A stretch of DNA of 64,000 bases from Cognatazoarcus halotolerans (GCF_009800965.1 NZ_WUAF01000003.1:1-64000), one strand, 5' to 3'. Shown: positions 42,953 to 55,721, numbered from the stretch's first letter. Numbers and translations: made by a program. Notes: generated from the letters alone by a model not told the origin.

Positions 42953-44599
42953 ATGATGACTCCGGACGATCCCCCCAAGCCACCCTCGACGCTCGCCCCG
43001 CTGCGCGACCCGGTGTTCCGCATGCTGTGGCTGGCCTGGCTGGCGGCCAACGTCACGATGTGGATGAACGATGTCGCATCGGCCTGGCTCATGACCACGC
43101 TGACCGACAGCGTCGTCATGGTGGCGCTGGTGCAGGCGGCTTCAACGCTGCCGGTCTTCGTGCTCGGCCTGCCCAGCGGCGCGCTGGCCGACATCGTCGA
43201 CCGGCGGCGCTATTTTGCGGTGACCCAGCTGTGGGTGGCGGCGGTGGCGCTGATCCTCAGCACGCTGGCCTTTGTCGGCGGCCTCAATGCGCCGCTGCTG
43301 CTGGCGCTGACCTTTGCCAACGGCATCGGCATGGCGATGCGCTGGCCGGTGTTCGCGGCGATCGTCCCCGAGGTGGTGCCGCGCAACGACCTTTCCGCGG
43401 CGCTGGCGCTCAACGGCATCGCCATGAACATGTCTCGCATCGTAGGCCCCGTGGTGGCCGGCATGCTGCTCGCCAGCTTCGGCAGCCAGTACGTGTTCCT
43501 GCTCAACGCGCTGCTGTCCGCGACGGCCTTCGTGATCATCCTGCGCTGGCGCTCGCAACCCAAGGCCAGTGCGCTGCCGGGCGAGCGCTTCTTCGGCGCG
43601 ATGCGGGTCGGACTGCAGCATGTGCTGCAGTCGCCGCGGATGCGGGTGGTGCTGCTGCGCATCTTCTGTTTCTTCCTGCAATCGAGTTCGCTGCTCGCGC
43701 TGCTGCCGCTGATCGCCCGCCGGCTCGAAGGCGGCGCCACCACCTTCACCGCGCTGCTGGCGGCGATGGGTGCCGGCGCGGTGGTCACCGCGCTGTTTCT
43801 GCCGCGCCTGCGTCGCGGCATCTCGCGCGATGGCTTCGTCGCCTGGGGCACCGGCGTGCATGCGGTGGCGGCACTGCTGACGGCCTTGGCGCCGAATATC
43901 TGGCTGGCCATGCCGGCCTCGGCGCTGGCCGGCATGGCCTGGATCGCCACAGCCAACTCGCTCACCCTCGCCGCACAGCTGGCGCTGCCCAACTGGGTGC
44001 GCGCGCGTGGCATGTCGATCTACCAGATGGCGTTGATGGGTGGCAGCGCGGTGGGCGCGGCGCTGTGGGGGTATGTGGCGAGCGCAAGCTCGGTGCCGCT
44101 GAGCATCGCGGTGGCGGCGGTGCTCGGCCCGCTGGCGCTGCTGCTGACACGCCGCCTGAGCGTCGATGGCGGGCTCGATACCGATCACACGCCGGTGCGC
44201 CCCTCGGCGAGGGCGCCCGAGCCGGTGATCGACATCGCCCCTGACGAAGGTCCGGTGATGGTCACCGTCGAATACCACATCGACCCGGCCCGCGCGGCCG
44301 GTTTCAACGCGGTGATGCAGGAGACCCGCCGCGCGCGACTGCGCCAGGGCGCGCTCTCGTGGGGGCTGTTCCGCGACACCACCGTGCCGGGCCGCTACAT
44401 CGAGTATTTCCTCGACGAGAACTGGATCGAGCATCAACGCCGGCTGGAACGCTTCACCGCATCCGACGCCGGCCTGCGCGAGCGCCGCCGGGCCTTCCAC
44501 AGGCTGGACGAAGAGCCACGCGTGCAGCGTTATGTCGGCGAGCCGATGGTCGCCGCGCGGGCCGCGCCCGCGGCGGGCACCGACGAGCCCGCCGCGTGA
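42953..44599 (+). CDS. MFS exporter (EntS-like, MFS_3) with C-terminal ABM-like domain
   Basis: A 548-residue protein. Residues about 20-410 hold twelve membrane helices of the enterobactin-exporter-like MFS group (WLAWLAANVTMWMNDVASAWLM, FVLGLPSGALADIVDRRRYF, NGIAMNMSRIVGPVVAG). Residues about 430-525 form a soluble antibiotic-monooxygenase-like domain (VMVTVEYHIDPARAAGFNAVMQETRRAR). This fusion recurs in the MFS_3 family; the export substrate is unknown. The stop overlaps the GTG of the YgjP-like gene. The 271 bases before it show no recognised element. Confidence 0.87.
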   Translation: MMTPDDPPKPPSTLAPLRDPVFRMLWLAWLAANVTMWMNDVASAWLMTTLTDSVVMVALVQAASTLPVFVLGLPSGALADIVDRRRYFAVTQLWVAAVALILSTLAFVGGLNAPLLLALTFANGIGMAMRWPVFAAIVPEVVPRNDLSAALALNGIAMNMSRIVGPVVAGMLLASFGSQYVFLLNALLSATAFVIILRWRSQPKASALPGERFFGAMRVGLQHVLQSPRMRVVLLRIFCFFLQSSSLLALLPLIARRLEGGATTFTALLAAMGAGAVVTALFLPRLRRGISRDGFVAWGTGVHAVAALLTALAPNIWLAMPASALAGMAWIATANSLTLAAQLALPNWVRARGMSIYQMALMGGSAVGAALWGYVASASSVPLSIAVAAVLGPLALLLTRRLSVDGGLDTDHTPVRPSARAPEPVIDIAPDEGPVMVTVEYHIDPARAAGFNAVMQETRRARLRQGALSWGLFRDTTVPGRYIEYFLDENWIEHQRRLERFTASDAGLRERRRAFHRLDEEPRVQRYVGEPMVAARAAPAAGTDEPAA

Positions 44600-45108
44600 G
44601 CGCGCCGCCGCGCTACCTCGCCGGCTATCCGCCTGCGCTGGTCGAACAGGTCAGCAGCCTGATGGCGCAGGATCGCCTCGCCGAAGTCCTGCTGCGCAAA
44701 TACCCGCATGCCCACGCGGTACGCACCGACCGTGCGCTGTACGACTACGTGCTGGCGCTCAAGAACGAGTACCTGCGCAGCGCGGGGCCGCTCAGCAAGG
44801 TGATGTTCGACAGCAAGCTGCATGACATCCGCCAGGCGCTCGGCACCCACACCAGCATCTCGCGGGTGCAGGGCGCCCGGCTCAAGACCAAGCGCGAGAT
44901 CCGCGTTGCGGCGGTGTTCCGCGAGATGCCTGAGGAATTTCTGCGCATGATCGTGGTGCACGAGCTCGCCCACATCAAGGAGCGCGAGCACGACAAGGCC
45001 TTCTACCAGCTGTGCCGGCACATGGAGCCGGACTACCATCAGTTGGAGTTCGACCTGCGCGCCTACATGTGCCATCTCGAGGCCACCGGACGCGCGTTGT
45101 GGGCGTAG
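44596..45108 (+). CDS. YgjP-like (DUF45) metallopeptidase-fold protein
   Basis: A 170-residue protein with the zinc-binding HELAHIKEREHDKAFY segment (HExxH plus a downstream histidine), as in YgjP/DUF45 and WLM-type proteins. The GTG start at 44596 overlaps the MFS stop (GTGA), so it is translationally coupled. Family members have been linked to nucleotide or peptide hydrolysis without a settled role. Confidence 0.82.
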   Translation: MSAPPRYLAGYPPALVEQVSSLMAQDRLAEVLLRKYPHAHAVRTDRALYDYVLALKNEYLRSAGPLSKVMFDSKLHDIRQALGTHTSISRVQGARLKTKREIRVAAVFREMPEEFLRMIVVHELAHIKEREHDKAFYQLCRHMEPDYHQLEFDLRAYMCHLEATGRALWA

Positions 45109-45642
45109 GGGGATGCTGCGGCGTGCCTTGGTGACCGGCGTGGGGCGATCCCATCGCTGTGGTGTGCATGGTCGACGGCCGTTCTGGATACCGGCCTTCG
45201 CCGGTATGACGGAATCAAACGTGGGTGGCTTTCCTGAGTCTGATGCCGCCACGATCGCGACAGGCCCGAAACACGGTCACCGTGAGGGCCACCCGCCCGT
45301 CATTCCGGCGCAGGCCGGAATCCAGAAACCACGTCCGGTGCGGTTCCATGCGTCGAGCCGGGTATCGGCCTTCGCCGGTATGACGGGATCAAACGCGGGT
45401 GGCTTTCCGGAGTCTAATGCCGCCACGATCGCGACAGGCCCGAAACACGGTTACGGTGAGCGCCACCCGCCCGTCATTCCGGCGCAGGCCGGAATCCAGA
45501 AACCACGTCCGTTGCGGCTCCATGCGTCGCACCGGGTATCGGCCTGCGCCGGTACGACGGATCCGGCCGCGGCCGACATTCTTTGCTGCGACGCGATCTG
45601 CACCGCGCTGCTGCAGTATGGGTGGCAGTCCGGCCAGCCGCC
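45109..45642. repeat. Gene-free region with a 174-bp tandem repeat (about two full copies)
   Basis: Positions 45207-45380 and 45381-45554 are near-identical copies (period 174), and partial unit ends flank both sides. Each copy contains the perfect inverted repeat ATTCCGGC-GCAG-GCCGGAAT (45302-45321 and 45476-45495), part of a GTCATTCC...GGAATCCAG element of a type frequent in proteobacterial intergenic DNA. Short reading frames across it show no coding character. Confidence 0.85.
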
Positions 45643-47070
<1,428 letters not shown>

Positions 47071-47260
47071 GCCGGATTATCCCGCCTGCCGGCGCTTTCG
47101 AGGCAAGGAATCTGCGAGAGGGCGGGTGTGATCTTTGCGCGGCCTGCGCCGACCCGGACTTCGATGGCGGCGGTGCCCGGTGAGAACCCCGCCGGGCGCT
47201 GCGGATCAGCGGCGATTTCGTGCGGGTTTCGACCTTTTGCCGCGCCGGGGCGCGTGCCGG

Positions 47261-47746
47261 TCAGCGGGTCCGCCGGCGCATCCCGAAAGGCCGCCATGCA
47301 GCCGGGCGTTTCTTGTCGTCGGCAGCAGGCTTGGGCTTGGGCATCAGCAGGTTCTTGCCGGCGCCGCTGCCGGCGTCCTTGTGGGCCGCCATGGCTTCGG
47401 CGAGCTGTGCTTCGCCGATGACGATGGCGGGCTGCGGGGCTTCGGTGGTGTGGGTGGACAGGTCGTCCTTGATGCTGAAGATCTTGGCGGCGAGGCCGCC
47501 CTTCTTCGGCACCGCCGCCATGATCTTCTGCGCTTCGGGGCCGAGCGTGTAGCCGCCGTCGCGCTCGAGGATCAGGCCGTCTTCGGAGAGGTGGGCGAAC
47601 GCTTCGCGCAGGCGTAGCTCCGGACCGATTTCGGTCTGCAAGAAGTCGAACGCCGCGATGATTTCGACCAGTTCGGCAGGCCGTCGCTTGGAGGCAAGCG
47701 TGGTGGCAAGCAGGAGAAGTGCATCGATATCACGTACGTGTCGCAT
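47261..47746 (-). CDS. Conserved hypothetical protein
   Basis: A 161-residue soluble protein. The first 75 residues look like a winged-helix-type fold (DALLLLATTLASKRRPAELVEIIAAFDFL, LREAFAHLSEDGLILERDGGYTLGPEAQ). The C-terminal half is a low-complexity linker ending in a basic tail (RRPFGMRRRTR-like WRPFGMRRRTR). No named family is recognised; DNA or RNA binding is plausible from the fold and the basic tail. ATG 47746 begins the helical part. Confidence 0.65.
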   Translation of the reverse strand: MRHVRDIDALLLLATTLASKRRPAELVEIIAAFDFLQTEIGPELRLREAFAHLSEDGLILERDGGYTLGPEAQKIMAAVPKKGGLAAKIFSIKDDLSTHTTEAPQPAIVIGEAQLAEAMAAHKDAGSGAGKNLLMPKPKPAADDKKRPAAWRPFGMRRRTR

Positions 47747-47918
47747 TGAATGGCCTGTGTTCCCGTCACGCGGCAGGAAGTGTCGATGGATCCGGACGCC
47801 GCAGCGAGGGTGTCGCCGGCCGGTGCCCGCAGCGCGAGGGGGCAAGTGTAACGCCTTGCGCCCCGATTCCGCGTGGTGCTAATGCCACCGGCCCGGGGCC
47901 GGCGGGTTTGGCAAGGAC

Positions 47919-48623
47919 TCAGAGCGGCAGTTCGTCGAAGGCTGCGTAGGTGTTCTTCAGCCAAGTCTTGACCCGCTGACGCTCGAGCAGGCCAAGCGCC
48001 TCGGGACGGTCGCGCAGATTGATTGCGGCCCAGAAGCTGGTGTTCTGGCGGTCGATCTTGCGCATGCTGGATTCGTGCAGCTGGGGCACGCTGATGACCC
48101 GGGCGCCCAGTCCGCGCGCGGTCTCCAGGGCCGCGGAGGCATCGAGTTCGGAGAAATCGGAGCCGCGGCCGAAATTCTTGACGATGATGTAATTGGGGCC
48201 GGCACCGTACTGCTCGATGAGTCCGTCGAGCAGGTCGACCGAGTCCTTGCCCGCGTCGGCCACATGCCAGAAGTTCACTGTAATGCCCATCTCGTCGAGC
48301 AGGCTCAGCAGGTCGGAGTCCTTGATCCAGCCGGCGAGCGGGGCGGCGGTCTGGGCAGCGAGGTCGACGATCACGCTGGTCTGTGCGTCGTCAGCGGATT
48401 CCTCTTCGAAGCAGGCGGCGATCTGGTCGAGTCCCTCGTAGCTGTCGACCACCACCGGCGACGCGTAGTCGGCGTAGAAGCGGGTGAAGGAGTTGTGGGA
48501 GCGATCGGTGTCGAAGCCGACGAAAGGCTTCTGTTTGTCGATGAAGTACTGGGCCAGAGCCCGTGCCACGACGGATTTGCCGACGCCGCCCTTCTCGCCG
48601 CCGATGAAATTGATGGAGCTCAT
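47919..48623 (-). CDS. ParA/MinD-like P-loop ATPase
   Basis: A 234-residue cytoplasmic protein with the deviant Walker A GGEKGGVGKS near its start and DTDRSHNSF, followed by VIVDLAAQTAAPLAGW in the Walker B position. It resembles the mobilisation/ParA-like ATPases seen as single chromosomal genes. No parB, plasmid or secretion genes are adjacent, so the cargo is unknown. CAGGAC precedes ATG 48623. Confidence 0.78.
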   Translation of the reverse strand: MSSINFIGGEKGGVGKSVVARALAQYFIDKQKPFVGFDTDRSHNSFTRFYADYASPVVVDSYEGLDQIAACFEEESADDAQTSVIVDLAAQTAAPLAGWIKDSDLLSLLDEMGITVNFWHVADAGKDSVDLLDGLIEQYGAGPNYIIVKNFGRGSDFSELDASAALETARGLGARVISVPQLHESSMRKIDRQNTSFWAAINLRDRPEALGLLERQRVKTWLKNTYAAFDELPL

Positions 48624-48853
48624 GTGCTTGTCCTGTTGGCTGTTGGCGCCGATCCGGGCCGGTTGAAAGGTGCTAAGTCGGGAGCAAGAACCATGCGCGT
48701 TGGCTTGCATCCAGCAGGAATTATCCCCCGTGTCGCCAGATCCGGCCACGATACCGGCACTTCGGATGCCAGGTTTCCTCCCTGGCGTTGCGGGTCACCA
48801 CCCTTCGCGCACGGCCGGTTTGTGCACCATGATGGTGCGCGCTGCACCGATGC

Positions 48854-49804
48854 TTAACCGCGAACCATCGACATGATCTGGTTGGCGTTGAGCGTGGCGG
48901 CCTTCTGCGTCATCTCCGGCATGTAGCGCGTCTGCATCTCCTTTGCCTGCCCGAGCATGCCGTCGAAGCTCTCCTTGAGCAGTGCGCTGCTCATCTGCCT
49001 GCCGCCGACGTAATAGCGTTTGGCGACTTGGCCGAGGGCATAGGTGGTGGCAAACGAGAAAGCCATGCCGGTCGCGGCGCGGCCCGCGCTGCGCCCCAGT
49101 CCGCCCGCGACCTTGCCGAACAGGCCACCGAGCAGTTTGCGCCCGAACTGTTCCAGATATTGCGAGGTGAGGCCTACGCCGAGGGTCGCCAGCAGCTCGC
49201 GGATGTGGCCCTGATCGAGTTCGTGGCCGCAGGCTTGGCCGATGCGATAGACCATCTTCATCTGCAGCGGAATGATCGCCATCGACGCCCACGACTGCGG
49301 TAGCAGCTCGAGGGCGCCATTGAGGATCGCGTAGTTGAGGATGCTGCGGTCCAGTGCGGCTTCGTCTGGACGCGCAGGCGGGGGCGAAGTCGCGGGTGTG
49401 AGTTGTGCCGGCGCGGCGGCTTCCAGCAGTCCGGCCATGTCTTCCGCCTGTGCCACCAGCGGCGAGGTGGTGGCGCTGTCAAGCCGCAGCGCTGTGGCGA
49501 GCTGCGCGAGGAATGCCCGTTCGGCGTCCTTGAGCTGACCGTCCGCATCACACACGCCGACCGCCATCTCATAGGCCAGCTGGCGGTGGTCGGGATCGTC
49601 GAGCGCGGTGGCGGCGTGCTCGAGACCGAAGCGCTTGAGCAGCACCTGCTGATAGAGGTCCTGCAGATCGGGTGTGCCGTCGCCGTCGCCGAGCGAGACG
49701 GCGAGGCGGCGGATCCGCTCGCGTTCGCGCTCGTCGTTGGCGCCGTCGGCAAAGGCGGCGAGCAATGCGATGCCGAGGATGGCCTGTTGCTGTTGCGGGT
49801 TCAT
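48854..49804 (-). CDS. TerB-like plus DUF697-like protein
   Basis: A 316-residue protein. Residues 1-125 resemble TerB-like acidic helical domains (GIALLAAFADGANDERERERIRRLA, MAVGVCDADGQLKDAERAFLAQLA). Residues about 150-290 resemble DUF697 (YcjF-type): ILNYAILNGALELLPQSWASMAIIPLQMKMVYRIGQACG and an amphipathic, glycine-rich segment that may insert in the membrane. The role is unknown. AGGAG precedes ATG 49804. It is divergent from the phasin gene. Confidence 0.75.
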   Translation of the reverse strand: MNPQQQQAILGIALLAAFADGANDERERERIRRLAVSLGDGDGTPDLQDLYQQVLLKRFGLEHAATALDDPDHRQLAYEMAVGVCDADGQLKDAERAFLAQLATALRLDSATTSPLVAQAEDMAGLLEAAAPAQLTPATSPPPARPDEAALDRSILNYAILNGALELLPQSWASMAIIPLQMKMVYRIGQACGHELDQGHIRELLATLGVGLTSQYLEQFGRKLLGGLFGKVAGGLGRSAGRAATGMAFSFATTYALGQVAKRYYVGGRQMSSALLKESFDGMLGQAKEMQTRYMPEMTQKAATLNANQIMSMVRG

Positions 49805-50025
49805 CGTGGCTCCTGCTTGGAATGTCGATCGGGTGGTGCCGGCCACGCAATGGAGCGGGCCGGCGGGTGAAGGGTTCCCGACGATTCTGGCAGTTCGGCC
49901 TGAACCCGCGATGAACGCGGCGGCATCGGTCCCGAAATGACGGCGCAGCGCCACCGCATGGTTGAAGCCGGCATACGCCGCCCGTCGAGTCCGCTTTCGC
50001 AATGGCGCGCGGTTCTTACAGGTGT

Positions 50026-50097
50026 TGTTGCGATGCAACATAATTGTTGACATGCCGCATCATCCTCGTATAATTCGCCCCATGCTGCACTGCAACA
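50026..50097 (+). promoter_or_regulatory. Phasin promoter with two flanking operator-like dyads
   Basis: TTGACA (50047-50052), 16 bases, TATAAT (50069-50074): a full sigma-70 consensus. The perfect dyad TGTTGC-GAT-GCAACA (50026-50040) precedes it. A one-mismatch copy TGCTGC-ACT-GCAACA (50083-50097) follows, centres 57 bases apart. PhaR repressors recognise TGC/GCA dyads near phasin genes, so this is a likely PhaR site. The rest of the gap 49805-50166 shows nothing further. Confidence 0.75.
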
Positions 50098-50166
50098 TAA
50101 AGACGCGAGGAAGTGATGTCTGATGTTTCAGTGCCTGATTTTGAAACCACATCGAGGAATGAGACC

Positions 50167-50715
50167 ATGACCAAATTCGCTGCTCCCGAGCAACTCGTCG
50201 CCGCTGGCAAAGCCAATATCGAAACCATGCTGAGCCAGGCCAATTCGGCCTTCGTCAAGGCCGAGCGTCTGACCGCGCTGAACCTCAACACCGCCCGTTC
50301 GGTGCTGGAAGACGGTGTTGCCAACGCCAAGGCCGTGCTGGCCGCCAAAGACCCGCAGGAACTGCTCAAGCTGCAGGCCGGCCTTACCCAGCCGATGGTC
50401 GAGAAGGCTGTTGCCTATGCCCGCAGCGTGTATGAAATCGCTTCCGAAGGTCAGGACGAGTTCACCAAGGTCTTCGAGGCTCAGCTGGCCGAACTGAACA
50501 AGTTCTTCGTGACCTCGCTCGACCAGGCTGCCAAGTCCGCACCGGCCGGTTCCGAGCCGATCTTCGCCGCTGCCAAGCAGGCAATCGCTACCGCGAACAA
50601 CGCCTACGACAGCATGACCAAGGCCGCCAAGCAGGTTTCCGACCTGGCCGAAGCCAACGTTGCCGCTGCAACCAAGGCGCCCGCCAAGACGACCCGCGCT
50701 CGCAAGGCCAGCTAA
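50167..50715 (+). CDS. Phasin (PHA granule-associated protein)
   Basis: A 182-residue helical protein of the phasin family: TKFAAPEQLVAAGKANIETML, TARSVLEDGVANAKAVLAAKDPQELLKLQ, QDEFTKVFEAQL and a C-terminal Ala/Lys-rich tail KAPAKTTRARKAS. It coats polyhydroxyalkanoate granules in the cytoplasm. ATG 50167 follows GAGG at nine bases; an upstream in-frame ATG at 50116 also has a ribosome site but adds a non-phasin stretch. It has a strong promoter with putative PhaR sites. Confidence 0.9.
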   Translation: MTKFAAPEQLVAAGKANIETMLSQANSAFVKAERLTALNLNTARSVLEDGVANAKAVLAAKDPQELLKLQAGLTQPMVEKAVAYARSVYEIASEGQDEFTKVFEAQLAELNKFFVTSLDQAAKSAPAGSEPIFAAAKQAIATANNAYDSMTKAAKQVSDLAEANVAAATKAPAKTTRARKAS

Positions 50716-50730
50716 GCTGCCCGAATCGTT

Positions 50731-50752
50731 CCGGACGGAGCCTTCCGTCCGG
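50731..50752 (+). terminator. Hairpin after the phasin gene
   Basis: A nine-base-pair perfect stem (50731-50739 with 50744-50752) and four-base loop, 16 bases after the stop codon. No clear U-run follows, so termination may be partial. Confidence 0.55.
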
Positions 50753-50990
50753 GCCTGAATGCCGCACGGTCTTCGATCGGGCGGCATTTTTCCGGATATT
50801 CATACTGCGGTGAAGCGTTCCCCGAAGGGGCGCCGTTTCATGGATCCACGCACCGCAGGGTTGCCAGTTCGCACTTGTGCGACAGGCGATTCGAGACCCG
50901 TCGCCCGGCGGGACAGTCTCATGCCCGAAGGCTTGCCAGCGGCAGCCTTTGGCACATGTGCTTGCCCCGGGGCCGGACGAGGAGGAACAC

Positions 50991-51746
50991 ATGAAACAGG
51001 CGAATCACGATCACCGTCGCGTCGACCAGTCGGGCGGCGCGTTCCTGAACCTGACCTATGCTGCCGTGCTGGCCGCCGGGATTGCCGCACTGGCCATGAT
51101 CGGTACCGATTCGCGCGAGCCCGAACCCGTGCTCGCGACGGTATCGCAGAGCGCGGTTGAGGCGCAGGCCGTTGCCGATTCTTCCGGCTTGATGAAGAAG
51201 GTCCGCAAGGCGGTCAAGCTTGCCGTTGCGCCCAAGCACGCGCAACCGACAAGCGAACTCACCGCGGTCGGCGGCGATCTCAGCGTCGAGATGGCACGAG
51301 TCCGCGACTGGGTGGCGAGCCGCTACCGGGTGTCGTCCGACGGCCTCGAGCCAGCCCTCGTGGCGGCCGAAGAGGCGGCCCGCAGCCGGGGCTTCGACCC
51401 GTTGCTGATCGTCGCGATCATGGCCGTCGAGTCGAGTTTCAATCCGCGTGCGGTCAGTCACGTAGGTGCCCAGGGGCTCATGCAGGTCATGCCGCGCTAT
51501 CACCAGGACAAGCTGGGTGCGCGGCGCGGCAAGAAGAATGCGCTCTTCGATCCCACCCTCAACGTCCACGTCGGTACCCAGGTGCTGCAGGAAGGACTGA
51601 CCCGCTACGGCAGTCTTCCGCGCGCGCTCCAGTACTACAACGGATCGCTGGGTGACCGCTCGCAGCGTTATGCCCGCAAGGTCATGGCGGTGAAGCGGCG
51701 GCTGGTTTCCGTTGCCACCAGCGCTGAGGCGACGCCCAACGGCTGA
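50991..51746 (+). CDS. Lytic transglycosylase (SLT family)
   Basis: A 251-residue protein. A membrane or signal segment (about 22-42, LTYAAVLAAGIAALAMIG) is followed by a linker. The SLT domain is at about 125-235, with the catalytic glutamate in IVAIMAVESSFNPRAVS, then GAQGLMQVMPRYH and ALQYYNGS. It cleaves peptidoglycan glycan strands in the periplasm. The strong site GAGGAGGAA lies before ATG 50991. It is a single gene. Confidence 0.88.
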   Translation: MKQANHDHRRVDQSGGAFLNLTYAAVLAAGIAALAMIGTDSREPEPVLATVSQSAVEAQAVADSSGLMKKVRKAVKLAVAPKHAQPTSELTAVGGDLSVEMARVRDWVASRYRVSSDGLEPALVAAEEAARSRGFDPLLIVAIMAVESSFNPRAVSHVGAQGLMQVMPRYHQDKLGARRGKKNALFDPTLNVHVGTQVLQEGLTRYGSLPRALQYYNGSLGDRSQRYARKVMAVKRRLVSVATSAEATPNG

Positions 51747-51796
51747 TCCCGCTTCGCGTCGCGATCCGCGGCGCGGCAGACACGCGCCGGCCACCT

Positions 51797-53740
<1,944 letters not shown>

Positions 53741-54010
53741 GCGGGCGAAACTCCAGTGACTTGTCCCGCAACGGCGTGCAGCAGGAAGGGTTCGGGGTGC
53801 CTCGGCCGACGGGACGTCGAGCCGGGCGATATTGTCCCGCAACATGCTGGTGCTTCCAAGTTTCGTGCGGATTTTGCAGCGCCGACGCAGGCCATCTCGA
53901 TCGGCATACCGGGGATCGACGGTCCGCTCCGGTCGCCAGGGTCTCCCCGCCAGGTACCGGAGGGCGTATATTCCGCGCTTCGCCGAAGCGCCCGAACATC
54001 GATCCAAGCC

Positions 54011-55099
54011 ATGCCCCTGTCCAGCATCAACCCTGCCGAATATCCGTCACAACTGGCGGAGAAAGTGGCGCGCTTCAAGCACAGCTTCGCCACCCTGGAT
54101 CTGCCCGAGCCGGCGGTCTTCGCTTCGGAGCCTTTGCATTACCGGCTGCGCGCGGAGTTCCGAATGTGGCACCAGGGGCCGCGGGTGGATTACGCAATGT
54201 ACGCTGCCGAAGACCCCAAGACACCGGTCACCCTGCTGGACTTTCCGCCCGCCTGCGAGCCGATCTGCGCCCTGATGCCGCGTCTTCGCGAGCGGCTCGA
54301 AGGTAGCGACACGCTCGGGCGGCGCCTGTTCCAGGTCGAGTTTCTCGCCACCTTGAGCGGCGAGATGCTGGTCAGCCTGATCTATCACCGGCCGCTCGGC
54401 GAGGCGTGGGAGGTGGCAGCCCGCGAGCTCGCCGAAACATTGCAGGTGCGCCTCATCGGCCGCAGCCGCAAGCAGAAGATCGTGCTCGACCGCGACTGGC
54501 TGCTCGAGGCGTTCGAACTCGACGGCCGGCAGCTGCGCTACCAGCAGATCGAAGGCAGTTTCACCCAGCCCAACGGCGGGGTTAACCGCCAGATGCTCGG
54601 CTGGGCCCGCGCCTGTGCCAACGGGCTTGGCGGCGACCTGCTCGAGCTTTACTGTGGCAACGGCAACTTCACGGTCGCCCTGGCGCCGCTGTTCGGACGG
54701 GTGCTGGCAACCGAGGTGAGCAAGTCATCGGTGAAGGCGGCAGATTACAACCTCGCGGCTAACGCGATCGACAACGTTGCCATGGTGCGCATGTCGAGCG
54801 ACGAGATCAGCGGCGCGATCGCCCGGGTGCGCGAATACCGGCGGATGAAGGACGTCGATCTGGATGCCTACCGCTTCACCACCCTGTTCGTCGATCCGCC
54901 GCGCTGCGGGCTTGATGCGGCCACCCTGTCGCTGGCCCGTGGTTTCGACAACATCCTTTATGTTTCCTGTAATCCGCAGACGCTGCACGAGAACGTCGTT
55001 GCCCTGTCGGACACCCACCGCATCGCTGCGGCAGCGGTGTTCGACCAGTTTCCCTACACCCATCACCTCGAGTGCGGGTTGCTGCTGAAAAAGCGCTGA
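54011..55099 (+). CDS. trmA: tRNA (uracil-5-)-methyltransferase
   Basis: A 362-residue SAM-dependent enzyme that makes 5-methyluridine at position 54 of tRNA. It has the short TrmA form without a TRAM domain: LLELYCGNGNFTVALAPLF (SAM site), FVDPPRCGLD (motif IV), and the catalytic cysteine in ILYVSCNPQTL. ATG 54011 begins the conserved region. It converges on the flavin reductase gene with one base between stops. Confidence 0.93.
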   Translation: MPLSSINPAEYPSQLAEKVARFKHSFATLDLPEPAVFASEPLHYRLRAEFRMWHQGPRVDYAMYAAEDPKTPVTLLDFPPACEPICALMPRLRERLEGSDTLGRRLFQVEFLATLSGEMLVSLIYHRPLGEAWEVAARELAETLQVRLIGRSRKQKIVLDRDWLLEAFELDGRQLRYQQIEGSFTQPNGGVNRQMLGWARACANGLGGDLLELYCGNGNFTVALAPLFGRVLATEVSKSSVKAADYNLAANAIDNVAMVRMSSDEISGAIARVREYRRMKDVDLDAYRFTTLFVDPPRCGLDAATLSLARGFDNILYVSCNPQTLHENVVALSDTHRIAAAAVFDQFPYTHHLECGLLLKKR

Positions 55100-55100
55100 C

Positions 55101-55721
55101 TCAGCCGGGGCGGTACATCCTGAACAACTGTTCGGGACCGATCGAAAAGTAATCGGCGGCGCCACCGCCCCGCAGGATGTGGCCGGCGGCGGCAGTGTCG
55201 TATACGCCGTCACGGAGCAGCCGGGTGGCGATATGCACCGCGACCACCTCACCCAGCACCAGCCAGGTCGGTACCTTGGCTCCGTCTAGACCCGACAGCT
55301 GCAGGATCTGGGTCGATCGGCATTCGAAGGCTACCGGGCTTTCCGCGACCCTGGGCGGTGTCACCAGGCGCGATGCGGCCGGCGTCAGTCCGGTCAGCGA
55401 AAACTCGTCAACCTCGGGCGGAACCGCGGCGCAGCTCTGGTTCATCGCCTCGGCGAGTTCCCGGGTAGCCAGGTTCCAGACGAACTCACCTGTGGCCTCG
55501 ATGTTGCGCAGCGTGTCTTTGCGCCCGATGCTGGCGAAGCCGACGATCGGCGGGGTGTAGTTGAACGCGTTGAAGAAGCTGTAGGGCGCGAGATTGAGGA
55601 CTCCGTCGCTGCTTGCGGTCGAGATCCAGCCGATCGGGCGTGGTCCGACGATTGCATTGAAAGGGTCGTGCGGCAGGCCGTGGCCCTTGCGGGGTTCGTA
55701 GAAATGCATCGCTTCGGGCAT
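55101..55721 (-). CDS. Flavin reductase family protein
   Basis: A 206-residue FMN-binding protein with the flavin-reductase-like split barrel: FNAIVGPRPIGWISTASSDGVLNLAPYSFFNAFNYTPPIVGF, GEFVWNLATRELAEAMN and FECRSTQILQLS. It could reduce or store flavin for a partner oxygenase, but none is adjacent. GGAGG precedes ATG 55721; an in-frame ATG follows at 55709. Confidence 0.87.
   Translation of the reverse strand: MPEAMHFYEPRKGHGLPHDPFNAIVGPRPIGWISTASSDGVLNLAPYSFFNAFNYTPPIVGFASIGRKDTLRNIEATGEFVWNLATRELAEAMNQSCAAVPPEVDEFSLTGLTPAASRLVTPPRVAESPVAFECRSTQILQLSGLDGAKVPTWLVLGEVVAVHIATRLLRDGVYDTAAAGHILRGGGAADYFSIGPEQLFRMYRPG

Noticed and set aside
42749-44500. A 452-residue minus-strand frame (43142-44500) opposite the MFS exporter
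   Set aside because: Its composition is Arg/His/Gln-rich as expected for the complement of a GC-rich membrane protein; no motif is present.
45302-45495. Direct repeats as a possible CRISPR array
   Set aside because: Only two long units with a 174-base period and internal palindromes; no short repeats with unique spacers and no cas genes.
47919-48623. Plasmid-partition locus suggested by the ParA-like ATPase
   Set aside because: No parB, parS or replication gene is nearby, and surrounding genes are chromosomal housekeeping types.
49805-50166. A structured RNA between the TerB-like and phasin genes
   Set aside because: The inverted repeats there are better explained as operator dyads around a promoter; no conserved riboswitch core is visible.
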